Origin: Achromobacter sp. HZ34
GTDB taxonomy: Bacteria > Pseudomonadota > Gammaproteobacteria > Burkholderiales > Burkholderiaceae_B
Assembly: GCF_002209485.1 (NCBI RefSeq)
Contig: NZ_NJIX01000007.1
Coordinates: 124,001 to 188,000 of the forward strand
Direction: 5' to 3'
DNA: 64,000 nt
Within the stretch, counting starts at the first letter, position 1. Each line of letters opens with the position of its first letter. Shown here piece after piece: positions 25,927 to 35,055 of this stretch. The position numbers and the translations under genes were made by a program. The notes under the pieces were generated by a model, which had not been told where the DNA came from, did not search any database, and saw only the letters and a program-made list of their open reading frames with translations.

Positions 25927-26391
25927 ATGTATCGCAAAATTCTGGTTGCCCTCGACGGCAGCGACGTGGCCCAGGCCGCTTTCGAGCACGCCTTGCACCT
26001 TGGCGGCAAGGAAAACGCGGAAGTGCTGCCGGTCTATGTCATCGAATATTCCAGCGCCTACTACACCACCGCCGTCTATGACGTGACGCCGGTACGCGAC
26101 GCCATGATCGAAGAGGCCAACAAGGTGGTGACGGCCGCCAACGAACGCCTGGCGGCCGCCGGAGTGCGCGGCAAGGCGCAATTCATCGACAAGGAAGGCA
26201 TTTCCCCCACCATCGCCCAGCAATTGCAGGACACGGCGCAGGAAGTGGGCGCCGACCTGGTGGTGCTGGGCACCCACGGCCGCCGCGGTTTCCAACGCAT
26301 GATGCTGGGCAGCGTCGCTGAAGCCTTCCTGCGGCTGGCGACGTGCCCGGTGCTGCTGGTGCCGGCCAAGGCGGTGGCGGAGCAGGGCTGA
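25927..26391 (+). CDS. Universal stress protein (UspA family)
   Basis: A 154-residue single-domain Usp starting MYRKILVALDGSDVA, with AGGAGAG upstream that fixes the start at 25927. The ATP-binding motif G-x2-G-x9-G-S is seen in GTHGRRGFQRMMLGSVAEA. Such proteins support survival under starvation or oxygen limitation in the cytoplasm. An FNR-like site precedes it. It ends one base before the convergent operon of the lipid cluster. Confidence 0.92.
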   Translation: MYRKILVALDGSDVAQAAFEHALHLGGKENAEVLPVYVIEYSSAYYTTAVYDVTPVRDAMIEEANKVVTAANERLAAAGVRGKAQFIDKEGISPTIAQQLQDTAQEVGADLVVLGTHGRRGFQRMMLGSVAEAFLRLATCPVLLVPAKAVAEQG

Positions 26392-26392
26392 T

Positions 26393-27289
26393 TCAGCTGA
26401 TCGGCGCCGGCGCCGTGCCGCCCTCCTGGGCGGCCTTCAATTCCATCAGCAGGCTGTGCAGCATTTCGGTGGACAGGCCATGCAGCACCAGCCGGTAGCC
26501 GGCCCGCAGCGTCGACATGGGCACCAGCGGATGGTTGTTGTTGACCAGGATCAGGTGCTGCGGCGCCCCCAGCAGCTTGGCCGCGTAGATCCCTATGGTC
26601 TCGTCCAGCTGCAGGGAATTGGCCGCGCGCCAGAAGTCGTTGTCCGTCAGCATCAACTGGTACAGCGGCGTGAACAGTTCGATCGCGCTTTGCAGGTCGA
26701 GGAAGTTCATTGGCCGGTGCGGCAGGTCCTCCAGGCGCAAGCCGGGATCGCGGATCATCGAGTAGTCCACCGACGCCGGCGCCTGCATCTCCACACCCGC
26801 GTCGCGTAGCGCCTGGTTCAGGCGGATGACGAAATTGAACAGGTTCAGGTCGTGCTTGACGAAGAGTTCGTCTTCCAGGTCCTCGATCTTGCGCGGCTCC
26901 AGCGGCGTGGTGGTGATGGGGACCGGCGAGTTGGCCGCGATGAACGCCAGGATCTGTGCGCCCAGATGGAAATGCCGCAGGATCAGCCAGTTGGCTTCGG
27001 GTGAGACGAAGCGTTCCAGGCCCCATGCCAGGATGCGATGCAGCAGCCGCGAATGCGACCAGCGCTTGGGCAGGAACGTCTTCACGACCTGGATCAGGAT
27101 GATGAAGGCACGTGCCAGCGGGCGCAGGAAGGGCAGCAGGTATTGGCGCGAGCGGCTGCTGGAATCCGTCAGCCAGGCCTTCTTCACGGGGTCCGGCAAG
27201 GGCGTGCTGCGGTCCAGGTACAAGGCCAGCCAGGGATTGGGATCGGCGGGGTCGTGGCCCTGGGCGAGGAAATCGGGCTCCTGGTTCAT
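26393..27289 (-). CDS. Unknown protein, last gene of the ketosynthase-desaturase operon
   Basis: A 298-residue protein that I cannot assign with certainty; it may belong to a family (DUF6999-like) seen beside similar ketosynthases. It has an amphipathic helical N-terminal third (FLRPLARAFIILIQVVKTFLP), the segment SPEANWLILRHFHLGAQILAF and the C-terminal part LGAPQHLILVNNNHPLVPMS. No catalytic motif is obvious. Its ATG overlaps the stop of the ketosynthase-diiron fusion by four bases, so it is produced with it and may bind the acyl intermediate or the membrane. Confidence 0.7.
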   Translation of the reverse strand: MNQEPDFLAQGHDPADPNPWLALYLDRSTPLPDPVKKAWLTDSSSRSRQYLLPFLRPLARAFIILIQVVKTFLPKRWSHSRLLHRILAWGLERFVSPEANWLILRHFHLGAQILAFIAANSPVPITTTPLEPRKIEDLEDELFVKHDLNLFNFVIRLNQALRDAGVEMQAPASVDYSMIRDPGLRLEDLPHRPMNFLDLQSAIELFTPLYQLMLTDNDFWRAANSLQLDETIGIYAAKLLGAPQHLILVNNNHPLVPMSTLRAGYRLVLHGLSTEMLHSLLMELKAAQEGGTAPAPIS

Positions 27290-29382
27290 GCTGCGTCGTC
27301 CTTGTTCGTGACGCCACTGGCGTTGCTGCCGGCGCCATCGTAGGGGTGATCTTCGGGGTGATCTTCCATCACATACTGGAACTGCATCAGATACAGCGCC
27401 GCCGTCCTGCGCGCCGTCTCCGCGATGCGCCGCTCGGCCGTGCCGCTGTCGTCGCAGTCCAGCGCCAGTTCCACCGCGGCCAGCCAGCGCGCCAGATGGT
27501 GTTCGTCATTGTGGCCGTGGTATTCGAGGAAGCGGAAGGCATCGGGCGGCAACGCCAGGCTGGCCTTCAACAGCGGCAGCAGGGCCGGCACGATGCGCTG
27601 GCCGGTGCCTTCGATGATGTAGATGGCCCCCAGCAGGCCGATCGGGTCACGCGTGGCGGCCAGGCTGTGCAGGTAGGCATTGAGCGCCTCGCCGCCCGGA
27701 TTGCGGCGCAAGCCGTCGATATCCTCGACGGTGCCGCCCGCCTTGCGGTAGTCCTCGAACAGGATCTTGAAGTCGTTCTGTTCCTCGCCCGCGTGTGTGT
27801 CGATCAGCGCGGCAAGGGGCTGGTAGTCGGGGCCCAGCGATGCGGCGCCTTCGCGCATCCACTTGCTGCCTTCGCGCACCTGGGGAATCCAGTTGGCCAT
27901 CCAGTTCACGTAATCGGCCGGCTGGAAGCGGCGATTGCGCAAGTGACGGATGACCGGCGTGCGCCAGACGCGGGAACGATAGTCGTGCCAGATTGACGCC
28001 AACTCCGTCAGCAGCGCGCCCAGGCCTTCGGGCGCGCTGTCGGGGGCATGCGGCGGGGCGATATCTTCCGCGGCGGCGGACGCGGTGTGGCTGGCGCCGG
28101 TCCCGGTCCCGGCTCCGGCTCCGGCTCCGGCCCGTGGTCCGGAAGCGCGCTCGGGCTCAGGGGCGCCAGCGTCGGCGCGGGCGGCTGCCGCCGCGCTTTG
28201 GCGGCGACCTGGATCCGTGGCAGCCGACGTCGCAGCCGTCGTCCCATCCGCCGCTTCGACTTCCCACAACATGTACGCCGTCGTGAAGCGGCCCGATTCG
28301 GGGATGTAGCAGAGGATCTGCTCACCCGGCCGGATCTCGCGCGTCTCCAGGAATTCGGCCAGCATGATCAGGATGGACGCCGCGCCGGTATTGCCGCGCC
28401 AAGCCAGATTGCTGAACCAGCGTTCGCGCGCGATCGCCAGGCCGGCCTTGTCCAGCAGGTCCTCCACCACCGGGATGAATTTCTCGGACGAGTAATGGCA
28501 CAGGAAATGGTGGATTCGATGGGGATCCACCCAGCCATCGCGCACCAGGCCCGCGTATTCATGGATGCCGATGTCGAACAGGTGCGGCAGCAGCCGGATG
28601 TCCTGGCGCAGCGACAGCGCGCCGTCGGCCTCGGCGTCGGTCCAGGAGGGATAGTCCAGGTGCCCGCGCGCACGGTCCGCCGACAGCCCCAGCTGCATGC
28701 AGACCGGATAGTCGCCGGAGAACGCGCGCTGGTGCACCCACTTCAGCCGCAGGCGCACGCCGCGTGACACGCCAGGCAGCGCACGGCGGCCCTGGCCCAG
28801 CACCAGCGCGCCCGCGCCGTCGGACAGCATCCAGCGCAGGAAATGCGCGTCGAAATCGGCGTCATAGCCGCGTGCGGCAAAGCGCGAACGCTTGAACAGG
28901 CGCGAGGGCATTTCGCTGGCCACGGCCAGGGCACTGGCGTGGCCGCCCAGTTCCACCGCCTGTGCCGCCGACTGGATCGCCGCCACGCCCGCGGCGCAGA
29001 TGCCGTGCAGCGACAGCGCTTCCATGGGCGGCGCCGCCAGTTCGCCCTGGATCATATTGGCGAACCCCGGCATCAGGGCGTCGCCGCCGGACGAGCCGCT
29101 GGCCAGCAACGAGACCTCGTCGAGCTGGATCTCGTTGCGTCGCAGGCAGTCGCGGATGGCGCCGACGGCAAGCTGCGCATTGGTCATGGTGGTGGCGCCT
29201 TCGGCGTCGATCGCGTAGTAGCGCTGCTTGATGCCGTTCTCCGCCAGGATGCGCTGCTTGATGCGGCCGGAGATGCGATTCAAGGGCGCGATGTAGCGGT
29301 CCATTTCTTCGTTGGACACAGGGCTGCCCGGCATGAAATAGCCGGCGCTTTCCAGATAGACACGATGAAACGGGGTAGGCAT
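27286..29382 (-). CDS. Ketosynthase III fused to a haem-oxygenase-like diiron domain
   Basis: A 698-residue two-domain protein. Residues 1-375 are a FabH/KAS III-like ketosynthase with the triad C129 (LHGICAAG), H296 (HHFLCHYSSEKF) and N331 (WRGNTGAAS). Residues 376-455 are a disordered Ala/Gly/Thr linker. Residues 456-680 are a haem-oxygenase-like domain with E591 (IIEGTG) and H622-x3-D626-x2-H629 (EYHGHNDEHH), the ligand pattern of diiron oxidases of the UndA/SznF type, plus H530 and E533/E534 as further candidates. A condensed or loaded acyl chain could be passed to an oxygen-activating site for decarboxylation, desaturation or hydroxylation. No ACP gene is adjacent. It lies 29 bp downstream of the desaturase gene. 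Confidence 0.82.
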   Translation of the reverse strand: MPTPFHRVYLESAGYFMPGSPVSNEEMDRYIAPLNRISGRIKQRILAENGIKQRYYAIDAEGATTMTNAQLAVGAIRDCLRRNEIQLDEVSLLASGSSGGDALMPGFANMIQGELAAPPMEALSLHGICAAGVAAIQSAAQAVELGGHASALAVASEMPSRLFKRSRFAARGYDADFDAHFLRWMLSDGAGALVLGQGRRALPGVSRGVRLRLKWVHQRAFSGDYPVCMQLGLSADRARGHLDYPSWTDAEADGALSLRQDIRLLPHLFDIGIHEYAGLVRDGWVDPHRIHHFLCHYSSEKFIPVVEDLLDKAGLAIARERWFSNLAWRGNTGAASILIMLAEFLETREIRPGEQILCYIPESGRFTTAYMLWEVEAADGTTAATSAATDPGRRQSAAAAARADAGAPEPERASGPRAGAGAGAGTGTGASHTASAAAEDIAPPHAPDSAPEGLGALLTELASIWHDYRSRVWRTPVIRHLRNRRFQPADYVNWMANWIPQVREGSKWMREGAASLGPDYQPLAALIDTHAGEEQNDFKILFEDYRKAGGTVEDIDGLRRNPGGEALNAYLHSLAATRDPIGLLGAIYIIEGTGQRIVPALLPLLKASLALPPDAFRFLEYHGHNDEHHLARWLAAVELALDCDDSGTAERRIAETARRTAALYLMQFQYVMEDHPEDHPYDGAGSNASGVTNKDDAA

Positions 29383-29411
29383 GGTGTTCTCTGAGGTGAC
29401 TACGAGGTGTC

Positions 29412-30443
29412 CTAGCGGACGTTATCGGTAGCGTAATGGGTGGCGGGATCGGCGGTCGCGGTGCTTTGCTCCTCCACGAGCGAGCCGGGCGGGCCTGCCG
29501 GCGCCATATGTGAGCGGGTGCGGAAGCGCGCGCTGAAGGACCCCAGGACATATACGCGGAACATATAAGGCAGCAGGCCGCCTTCATTCAGGGTGGCGGG
29601 GATGCGTGCCCGGTAGTGCTCATCATGCAGGCGGGCCAAGGCCGACCAATGCGCGCGCGAGTGCTCGTGATGCGCCGTATGCAGGCCGATATTGAAAAGC
29701 AGGGGATTGAGCAGGCCTTCGAAATTGCGCGCATAGCTCAATGTCCGTCCCCGTTGCGGCCCGCCGTCGGCATGCGCGTGCTGCAGGTAATTGGTCGCCA
29801 GCAGCCAATGCAGTCCATGCAGCTGCGGCACGATCACGTAGACCAGGGCCTTGGCGGGATGCAGCGCCAGCAGCCCGCCCCACAGCCCCAGCCAGGCGGC
29901 GTATTGCGCCATGCAGTAGCGCCAGGCGCCTGGGTGATGGCGCCTGAGCCGGCCCAGCCAGGCAGTGAATAGCGGGTATAGCACCCACACCGCCTGCAGT
30001 GGATGGATCAGGTAGCCCCATAGATGGTTCGTGTCGCCGCCGAATCGATAGGTACGCGCGGCATCGCGCGGGCCATGCCGATGCCGGTGGTGATTCGCCA
30101 CGTGGGCCGGGTAGAACACGAACGTGGGATGGCCTTGCAGCAGCGTGATCCAGAAGTCGGTGGCGCGATTGGCCCGGCGCCCGTGCCACATCCGCAAGTG
30201 CGTGTGGTTGTGATGGATCACGCCTATGCCCAGCGTCAGGAACAGCATCAGCGCGTACAGCGGCCACCAGAAACCGTGCATCCATTGCCATGCCGCCAGG
30301 GCGGGCAGGGCGGCCAGATAGGCCAGGCTTTGCCAGTCGCGGCGATGGCGCAGCGTCGGCAGGGCCAGGCGTGGCCCGGATCGCTCCCGGCGCCCGGCGC
30401 GGTCCTGCCGTTCCGTTTGCGCCGATCCTTCAAGCGCGCGCAT
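29412..30443 (-). CDS. Membrane fatty acid desaturase
   Basis: A 343-residue membrane desaturase with the three histidine boxes: HHNHTH (HHNHTHLRMWH), HVANHHRHRH and HTAHHEH, expected to hold a diiron centre at the cytoplasmic face. Four membrane segments surround them (AWQWMHGFWWPLYALMLFL is one). I use the ATG at 30443, which overlaps the upstream gene by 14 bp; another ATG at 30470 would overlap by 41 bp. It is the second gene of a four-gene minus-strand operon that also makes a sterol-desaturase-like enzyme and a ketosynthase-diiron fusion. Confidence 0.85.
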   Translation of the reverse strand: MRALEGSAQTERQDRAGRRERSGPRLALPTLRHRRDWQSLAYLAALPALAAWQWMHGFWWPLYALMLFLTLGIGVIHHNHTHLRMWHGRRANRATDFWITLLQGHPTFVFYPAHVANHHRHRHGPRDAARTYRFGGDTNHLWGYLIHPLQAVWVLYPLFTAWLGRLRRHHPGAWRYCMAQYAAWLGLWGGLLALHPAKALVYVIVPQLHGLHWLLATNYLQHAHADGGPQRGRTLSYARNFEGLLNPLLFNIGLHTAHHEHSRAHWSALARLHDEHYRARIPATLNEGGLLPYMFRVYVLGSFSARFRTRSHMAPAGPPGSLVEEQSTATADPATHYATDNVR

Positions 30444-31206
30444 CGGAATGCGATCTCTGCTCGTAGGCATCCAGCTGCCGGGCGGCCGCGTCGGCGGTCA
30501 GCCGCGTACGGAACAAGCGGTCCATGAACGTGAACTGGAAGCCATAGTTGCCGTGATAACAGGCATGGTGCAGATGATGCCGGCGGCTGGCTGCGAACCA
30601 ATGCGCATAGGACACGCGCGGGAAGAAGTCGTAGTTGGCGTGGCCTATGCAATTGAAGAACAGGCTGAACAGCGGTACCGACAGCAGCGACCAGAAGCTG
30701 AAGTCGTGCAAGACCATGGGCAACAGGATGACGTTGCCCAGCATCAGCGCTTCGAGCGGGTGGAAGCTGTAGGTCGAAAAGGGCGTGGTGACGATGGACC
30801 GGTGATGCGGCAGATGGAAGCGCCGCAGCGGGCGGGTATGCAGCAGGCGATGGTTGATCCAGAAATGCACGTCATTCCAGGCCAGCAGGAACAGGATTTC
30901 CAGCGCGATGCGCGCGCCGCCGGCATCCAGGGCCAGGTGGGCCCAGCCCAATTGCAACAAGCCCCAGGGAAAGATCATGCCGGTGCCGAACAGCAGTACG
31001 GACACGCCGGACTGGGCGAGTTCACGCCGCAACTGTCCCGGCGCGAGGGGGCGCGGATCCAGGGGCCGGCCGATTCCAAGGGCGGGCAGGACGTGGTGGG
31101 TCAGCAGCCACGTGGCCGCACCGAACAACAGATAGATGCCGCCGAAGAACAGCAGTCCCGCCAGCATGACCTGCCAGGCGGACAAACCCAGGAACGCTAG
31201 TGCCAT
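30430..31206 (-). CDS. Sterol desaturase / fatty acid hydroxylase family protein
   Basis: A 258-residue membrane protein of the fatty acid hydroxylase superfamily. Histidine motifs are HFWINHRLLH, FHLPHHRS and HHLHHACYH with HANYDFF between them, as needed for a diiron site. The start at 31206 (MALAFLGLSAW, AAGAAG upstream) is favoured because the longer frame to 31239 would begin inside the predicted -10 box. It is the first gene of the lipid operon and probably hydroxylates or desaturates a lipid chain. Confidence 0.85.
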   Translation of the reverse strand: MALAFLGLSAWQVMLAGLLFFGGIYLLFGAATWLLTHHVLPALGIGRPLDPRPLAPGQLRRELAQSGVSVLLFGTGMIFPWGLLQLGWAHLALDAGGARIALEILFLLAWNDVHFWINHRLLHTRPLRRFHLPHHRSIVTTPFSTYSFHPLEALMLGNVILLPMVLHDFSFWSLLSVPLFSLFFNCIGHANYDFFPRVSYAHWFAASRRHHLHHACYHGNYGFQFTFMDRLFRTRLTADAAARQLDAYEQRSHSDARA

Positions 31207-31234
31207 GATGCTTCTTATTTCACTAGGAGGGCGA

Positions 31235-31261
31235 ATCATAGCGCCTGACCGGCATCGTCAA
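31235..31261 (-). promoter_or_regulatory. Sigma-70-like promoter of the lipid operon
   Basis: On the minus strand TTGACG (31256-31261) and TATGAT (31235-31240) are separated by 15 bases, slightly short but both boxes are strong. Transcription would begin near 31228 and supports the start codon at 31206. Confidence 0.45.
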
Positions 31262-31273
31262 GGCGGCAACAGG

Positions 31274-31307
31274 AAAAAGGACCCGGCGGCGGGGCCGTCA
31301 GGTCCTT
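31274..31307 (-). terminator. Rho-independent terminator of maeB
   Basis: On the minus strand AAGGACC (31301-31307) and GGTCCTT (31277-31283) pair around a GC-rich loop and the T5 run falls at 31274-31278. It lies about 90 bp downstream of the maeB stop and just upstream of the lipid operon promoter. Confidence 0.65.
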
Positions 31308-31398
31308 CTGTTCCAGCTGTTCAGATTCCAGGCGGCTGCGTCTTGAAAGCCTCCCTAACCCTTCCCGGAGTTCTGCTTGGAGCTCCTTCCTGGATGCC

Positions 31399-33696
31399 TC
31401 AGGCGGCCGGTTCGCTATTCGCCTTCAGCACCGTCAGGGCCGCCATGTTGACGATACGGCGCACCGTCGAGCTCGACGTCAGGATCTGCACCGGCGCGTT
31501 GACGCCCAGCAGGAAGGGGCCCACGGCGACGTTGCTGCCGGCGGCCGTCTTCAACAGGTTGTAGGCGATGTTGCCGGCATCCACATTGGGGCAGACCAGC
31601 AGGTTGGCCGAGCCCTTCAGCGGCGAATCCGGCAGCACCTTCAGGCGCAGCGCTTCGTCCAGCGCGCAGTCGCCGTGCATTTCGCCGTCGACTTCCAGGT
31701 CCGGCGCCTGCTCGCGGATCAGGCGCAGGGCCTCGCGCATCTTCTCGCCCGACGCCGAGCTGCCCGAGCCATAGCTGGAACGCGACAGCAGCGCCACCTT
31801 GGGCAGCAGGTTCATGCGCTTCATTTCCTCGGCCGCCGCGATGGTGTATTCGGCGATCTGTTCGGCGCTGGGGTTTTCGTTGACGTGGGTGTCCAGCAGC
31901 GCCACGGTGCGCTCATCCAGCAGCAGGATGTTCATGGCCGCATAGGTCTTGGCGCCCGGCTTCTTGCCGATGACCTCGTCGATGAAACGCAGGTGGTCGT
32001 GGTAACCGAACACTGTGCCGCAGATCATGCCGTCCGCATCGCCCAGGCGCACCATCATCGAACCGATCAGGGTCAGGCGGCGGCGCATGTCCACGCGCGC
32101 CATTTCCTTGGTGACGCCCTTGCGGTTCATCAGGTCCCAATACGTCGTCCAGTATTGATGGAAGCGCTCGTCGAATTCCGGATTGGTGACTTCCACGTCC
32201 TGGCCCAGGCGCAGGCGCAGGCCGAATTTTTCGATGCGCGACAGCAGCACGGCGGGGCGGCCGACCAGGATGGGGCGTGCCAGCTTTTCGTCGACGATGA
32301 CCTGCACCGCGCGCAGCACGCGTTCGTCTTCGCCTTCGGTGAAGACGATGCGGGCTTTGCCGCCGTCACGCACGTATTGCTTGGCCGCGGCGAACAACGG
32401 CTTCATGAAGGCGCCGGAATGATGCACGAACTGCTGCAACTGGTCGGCGTAGGCTTCCAGGTCGTTCAGCGGGCGGGTGGCCACGCCTTCTTCCATGGCA
32501 GCCTTGGCCACGGCCGGCGCGATGCGCACGATCAGGCGCGGATCGAAGGGCTTGGGAATGAAATAGTCGGGGCCGAAGGAAATGTCATAGGTGCCGTAGG
32601 CGGCCGCAACGATTTCGTTCTGCTCTTCCTCGGCCAGGCCGGCGATGGCGTACACCGCCGCCTTTTCCATGCCGCGGGTGATGGTGGTGGCGCCCACGTC
32701 CAGCGCACCGCGGAAGATGTAGGGGAAGCACAGCACGTTGTTGACCTGGTTCGGGTAGTCCGAACGGCCGGTAGCCATGACGGCGTCGTCGCGCACGCTC
32801 TTGACCACTTCAGGCAGCACTTCCGGGGTCGGGTTGGCCAGGGCCAGGATCAGCGGCCGGGGCGCCATCTTGGCGACCATCTCGGCTTTCAGCACGCCGC
32901 CGGCCGACAGGCCCAGGAACACGTCGGCGCCTTCGATGACTTCCGTCAGCTTGCGCAGGTCGGTCTTGCGCGCGAAGCGCTCCTTGTCCGGGTCCATCAG
33001 CGCGACGCGGCCTTCGTAGACCACGCCTTCGATGTCGGTGACCCAGATGTTTTCCAGCGGCAGGCCCAGGTCCACCATCAGGTCCAGGCAGGCCAGCGCG
33101 GCGGCGCCGGCGCCGGAGGCCACGACCTTGACCTGCTTGATGTCCTTGCCTACCACTTTCAAGCCGTTGATGAAGGCGGCGCTGACGGTGATGGCGGTGC
33201 CATGCTGGTCATCGTGGAAGACCGGGATCTTCATGCGTTCGCGCAACTTGCGCTCGACGGTGAAGCACTCGGGCGCCTTGATGTCTTCCAGGTTGATGCC
33301 GCCGAAGGTGGCTTCCAGGCCGGCGATGATGGTGACCAGCTTGTCGGGATCGGTTTCGTTGATCTCGATGTCGAAGACGTCGATGCCGGCGAACTTCTTG
33401 AACAGTACCGCCTTGCCTTCCATCACCGGCTTGGAGGCCAGCGCGCCGATATTGCCCAGCCCCAGCACGGCCGTGCCGTTGGTGATGACGCCGACCAGGT
33501 TGCCGCGCGCGGTGTAGCGGATGGCATTGACGGGGTCAGCAACGATTTCCTCACACGCCGCGGCCACGCCGGGCGTGTACGCCAGCGCCAGGTCGCGTTG
33601 GGTCACCAGGGGCTTGCTGGCGGTGACGGCAATCTTCCCGGGCACGGGAAACTCGTGATAGTCGAGCGCGGCTTGGCGGTCGTTGCTGGTGGTCAT
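31399..33696 (-). CDS. maeB: NADP-dependent malic enzyme with phosphotransacetylase-like domain
   Basis: A 765-residue MaeB-type enzyme that decarboxylates malate to pyruvate with NADP reduction. The malic enzyme part covers about residues 1-425 with [14 protein letters not shown], the metal and substrate block [11 protein letters not shown] and the nucleotide loop [13 protein letters not shown]. The rest is a phosphotransacetylase-like domain, which in this family senses acetyl-CoA or related signals and has no transferase activity. AGGAGAGG precedes the ATG. It is divergent from a LysR gene with 138 bp between them. It supplies NADPH and pyruvate for biosynthesis. Confidence 0.95.
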   Translation of the reverse strand: MTTSNDRQAALDYHEFPVPGKIAVTASKPLVTQRDLALAYTPGVAAACEEIVADPVNAIRYTARGNLVGVITNGTAVLGLGNIGALASKPVMEGKAVLFKKFAGIDVFDIEINETDPDKLVTIIAGLEATFGGINLEDIKAPECFTVERKLRERMKIPVFHDDQHGTAITVSAAFINGLKVVGKDIKQVKVVASGAGAAALACLDLMVDLGLPLENIWVTDIEGVVYEGRVALMDPDKERFARKTDLRKLTEVIEGADVFLGLSAGGVLKAEMVAKMAPRPLILALANPTPEVLPEVVKSVRDDAVMATGRSDYPNQVNNVLCFPYIFRGALDVGATTITRGMEKAAVYAIAGLAEEEQNEIVAAAYGTYDISFGPDYFIPKPFDPRLIVRIAPAVAKAAMEEGVATRPLNDLEAYADQLQQFVHHSGAFMKPLFAAAKQYVRDGGKARIVFTEGEDERVLRAVQVIVDEKLARPILVGRPAVLLSRIEKFGLRLRLGQDVEVTNPEFDERFHQYWTTYWDLMNRKGVTKEMARVDMRRRLTLIGSMMVRLGDADGMICGTVFGYHDHLRFIDEVIGKKPGAKTYAAMNILLLDERTVALLDTHVNENPSAEQIAEYTIAAAEEMKRMNLLPKVALLSRSSYGSGSSASGEKMREALRLIREQAPDLEVDGEMHGDCALDEALRLKVLPDSPLKGSANLLVCPNVDAGNIAYNLLKTAAGSNVAVGPFLLGVNAPVQILTSSSTVRRIVNMAALTVLKANSEPAA

Positions 33697-33834
33697 TGCT
33701 TTCCTCTCCTATGGCCTGTGGCCTGTTTCGGCTTGCAGACGTGAATTCTAGGCTTCAAGGCATAACTATAAAATTCTGAATTGCTATGATTCAATAATGT
33801 TTTCCTTATGTATTGACCAAGGGCGGCCCTGACC

Positions 33835-34848
33835 ATGGCTGGATTCGACGCCGACGAGGTGCTGCGCCGGCTGGGTGCGCGCCTGAAAATGCGCCACCTG
33901 ACCCTGCTGCTGAACATCCGCCGCTATGGATCGCTGACGCGGGTGGCCGAACGCATGGCCAGCAGCCAGCCCGCCATCACCAATGCGCTGGCCGAGCTGG
34001 AGGGCATGTTCGGCGCGCCGCTATTCGACCGGTCCGTGCGCGGGATGGCGCCCACCGCCCTGGGCGAGGTGGTGCTGGGCCGGGCCAGCGCCATGGTGCA
34101 CGACCTGGAACATCTGGTCCGCGATATGGAAACCGTGGTGGCCGGCCATGCGGCGCACCTGCACATCGGCGTGATTCCTTACATTTCCGGGCGCATCCTG
34201 TCCGCTGCCATCCAGCGCACCCTGCCGGACGGCCAGCGGCGGCTGACCGTGACGGTGCACGAGGCGGCCAGCGAGCAGTTGCTGGCGCGCTTGGGCGAAC
34301 ATGACGTCGACATGGTGATCGGCCGCGCCTCGGCCACGCTGGACCTGGAGGGTGTGGCCTTCGAACGGCTCTACCAGCAGCAGCCCAGGCTGATCGCCAG
34401 CCGCCGGCTGGCCGCCCAACTGGGACGCACGCGCCTGGACTGGCCGGTGCTGGTGGAACTGGACTGGATCCTGGGCGCTCCGCACACCCCCATGCGAGAG
34501 CAGGTGGCCGACATGTTCCTGGGCGCCGGGCTGGCGCCACCCACGCCTATCGTCGAGAGCGGTTCGGCCAGGCTGATCGGCGAGATGATTGCCGCCAGCG
34601 AGACCGCCGTCTCCATCGTCCCGTCGGACGTGGCGGACGAACTGGTGCGTATCGCCGGGGTGGCCATCGTGCCGTATTCCTTCAACTGGACCCTGCCGCC
34701 CATCGCGCTGTTTACCCGCGCGCAAGGCGCCCGCCCGGTCGACACGCTGTTCGCCGAGTCGTTGCGGCAGGTCTGCCGGGAGATTTTCGGGGGCGCGCCG
34801 GGGGATGCGGGCGCCGGCCGGGGCACGGGTAGCATGGCGTTGCGGTAG
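33835..34848 (+). CDS. LysR-family transcriptional regulator
   Basis: A 337-residue LysR protein of the GbpR/PcaQ-like shape, with an N-terminal extension (MAGFDADEVLRRLGARLKM) before the helix-turn-helix at about residues 20-80 (YGSLTRVAERMASSQPAITNALAELE). The effector domain includes LHIGVIPYISGRIL. It is divergent from maeB, so it may control maeB or itself. The 207 bases after it, before the MFS gene, show no clear terminator. Confidence 0.85.
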   Translation: MAGFDADEVLRRLGARLKMRHLTLLLNIRRYGSLTRVAERMASSQPAITNALAELEGMFGAPLFDRSVRGMAPTALGEVVLGRASAMVHDLEHLVRDMETVVAGHAAHLHIGVIPYISGRILSAAIQRTLPDGQRRLTVTVHEAASEQLLARLGEHDVDMVIGRASATLDLEGVAFERLYQQQPRLIASRRLAAQLGRTRLDWPVLVELDWILGAPHTPMREQVADMFLGAGLAPPTPIVESGSARLIGEMIAASETAVSIVPSDVADELVRIAGVAIVPYSFNWTLPPIALFTRAQGARPVDTLFAESLRQVCREIFGGAPGDAGAGRGTGSMALR

Positions 34849-35055
34849 ATCGCGGGCGTGGCCGGGGAGCCATGCGTTGCGGTGAATGCTGAGTTCTTGC
34901 CTGGCAAATATGGCGCTACGGTCAATCCCCGGTCATCGATTATTGACTTGAAGTAAAGAGTCTTTCGCCTGGGCGGTGCTGTTTGCGCGACGGCAATTCC
35001 GGCAAACTGCGTTTTTATTTTGCTATGCAGCAAAACGCTGCAGCCGGATCCCACC

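Noticed and set aside
31675-33744. A 689-codon open frame antisense to maeB
   Set aside because: Shadow of maeB; composition dominated by His, Gln and Val from complementary codons.
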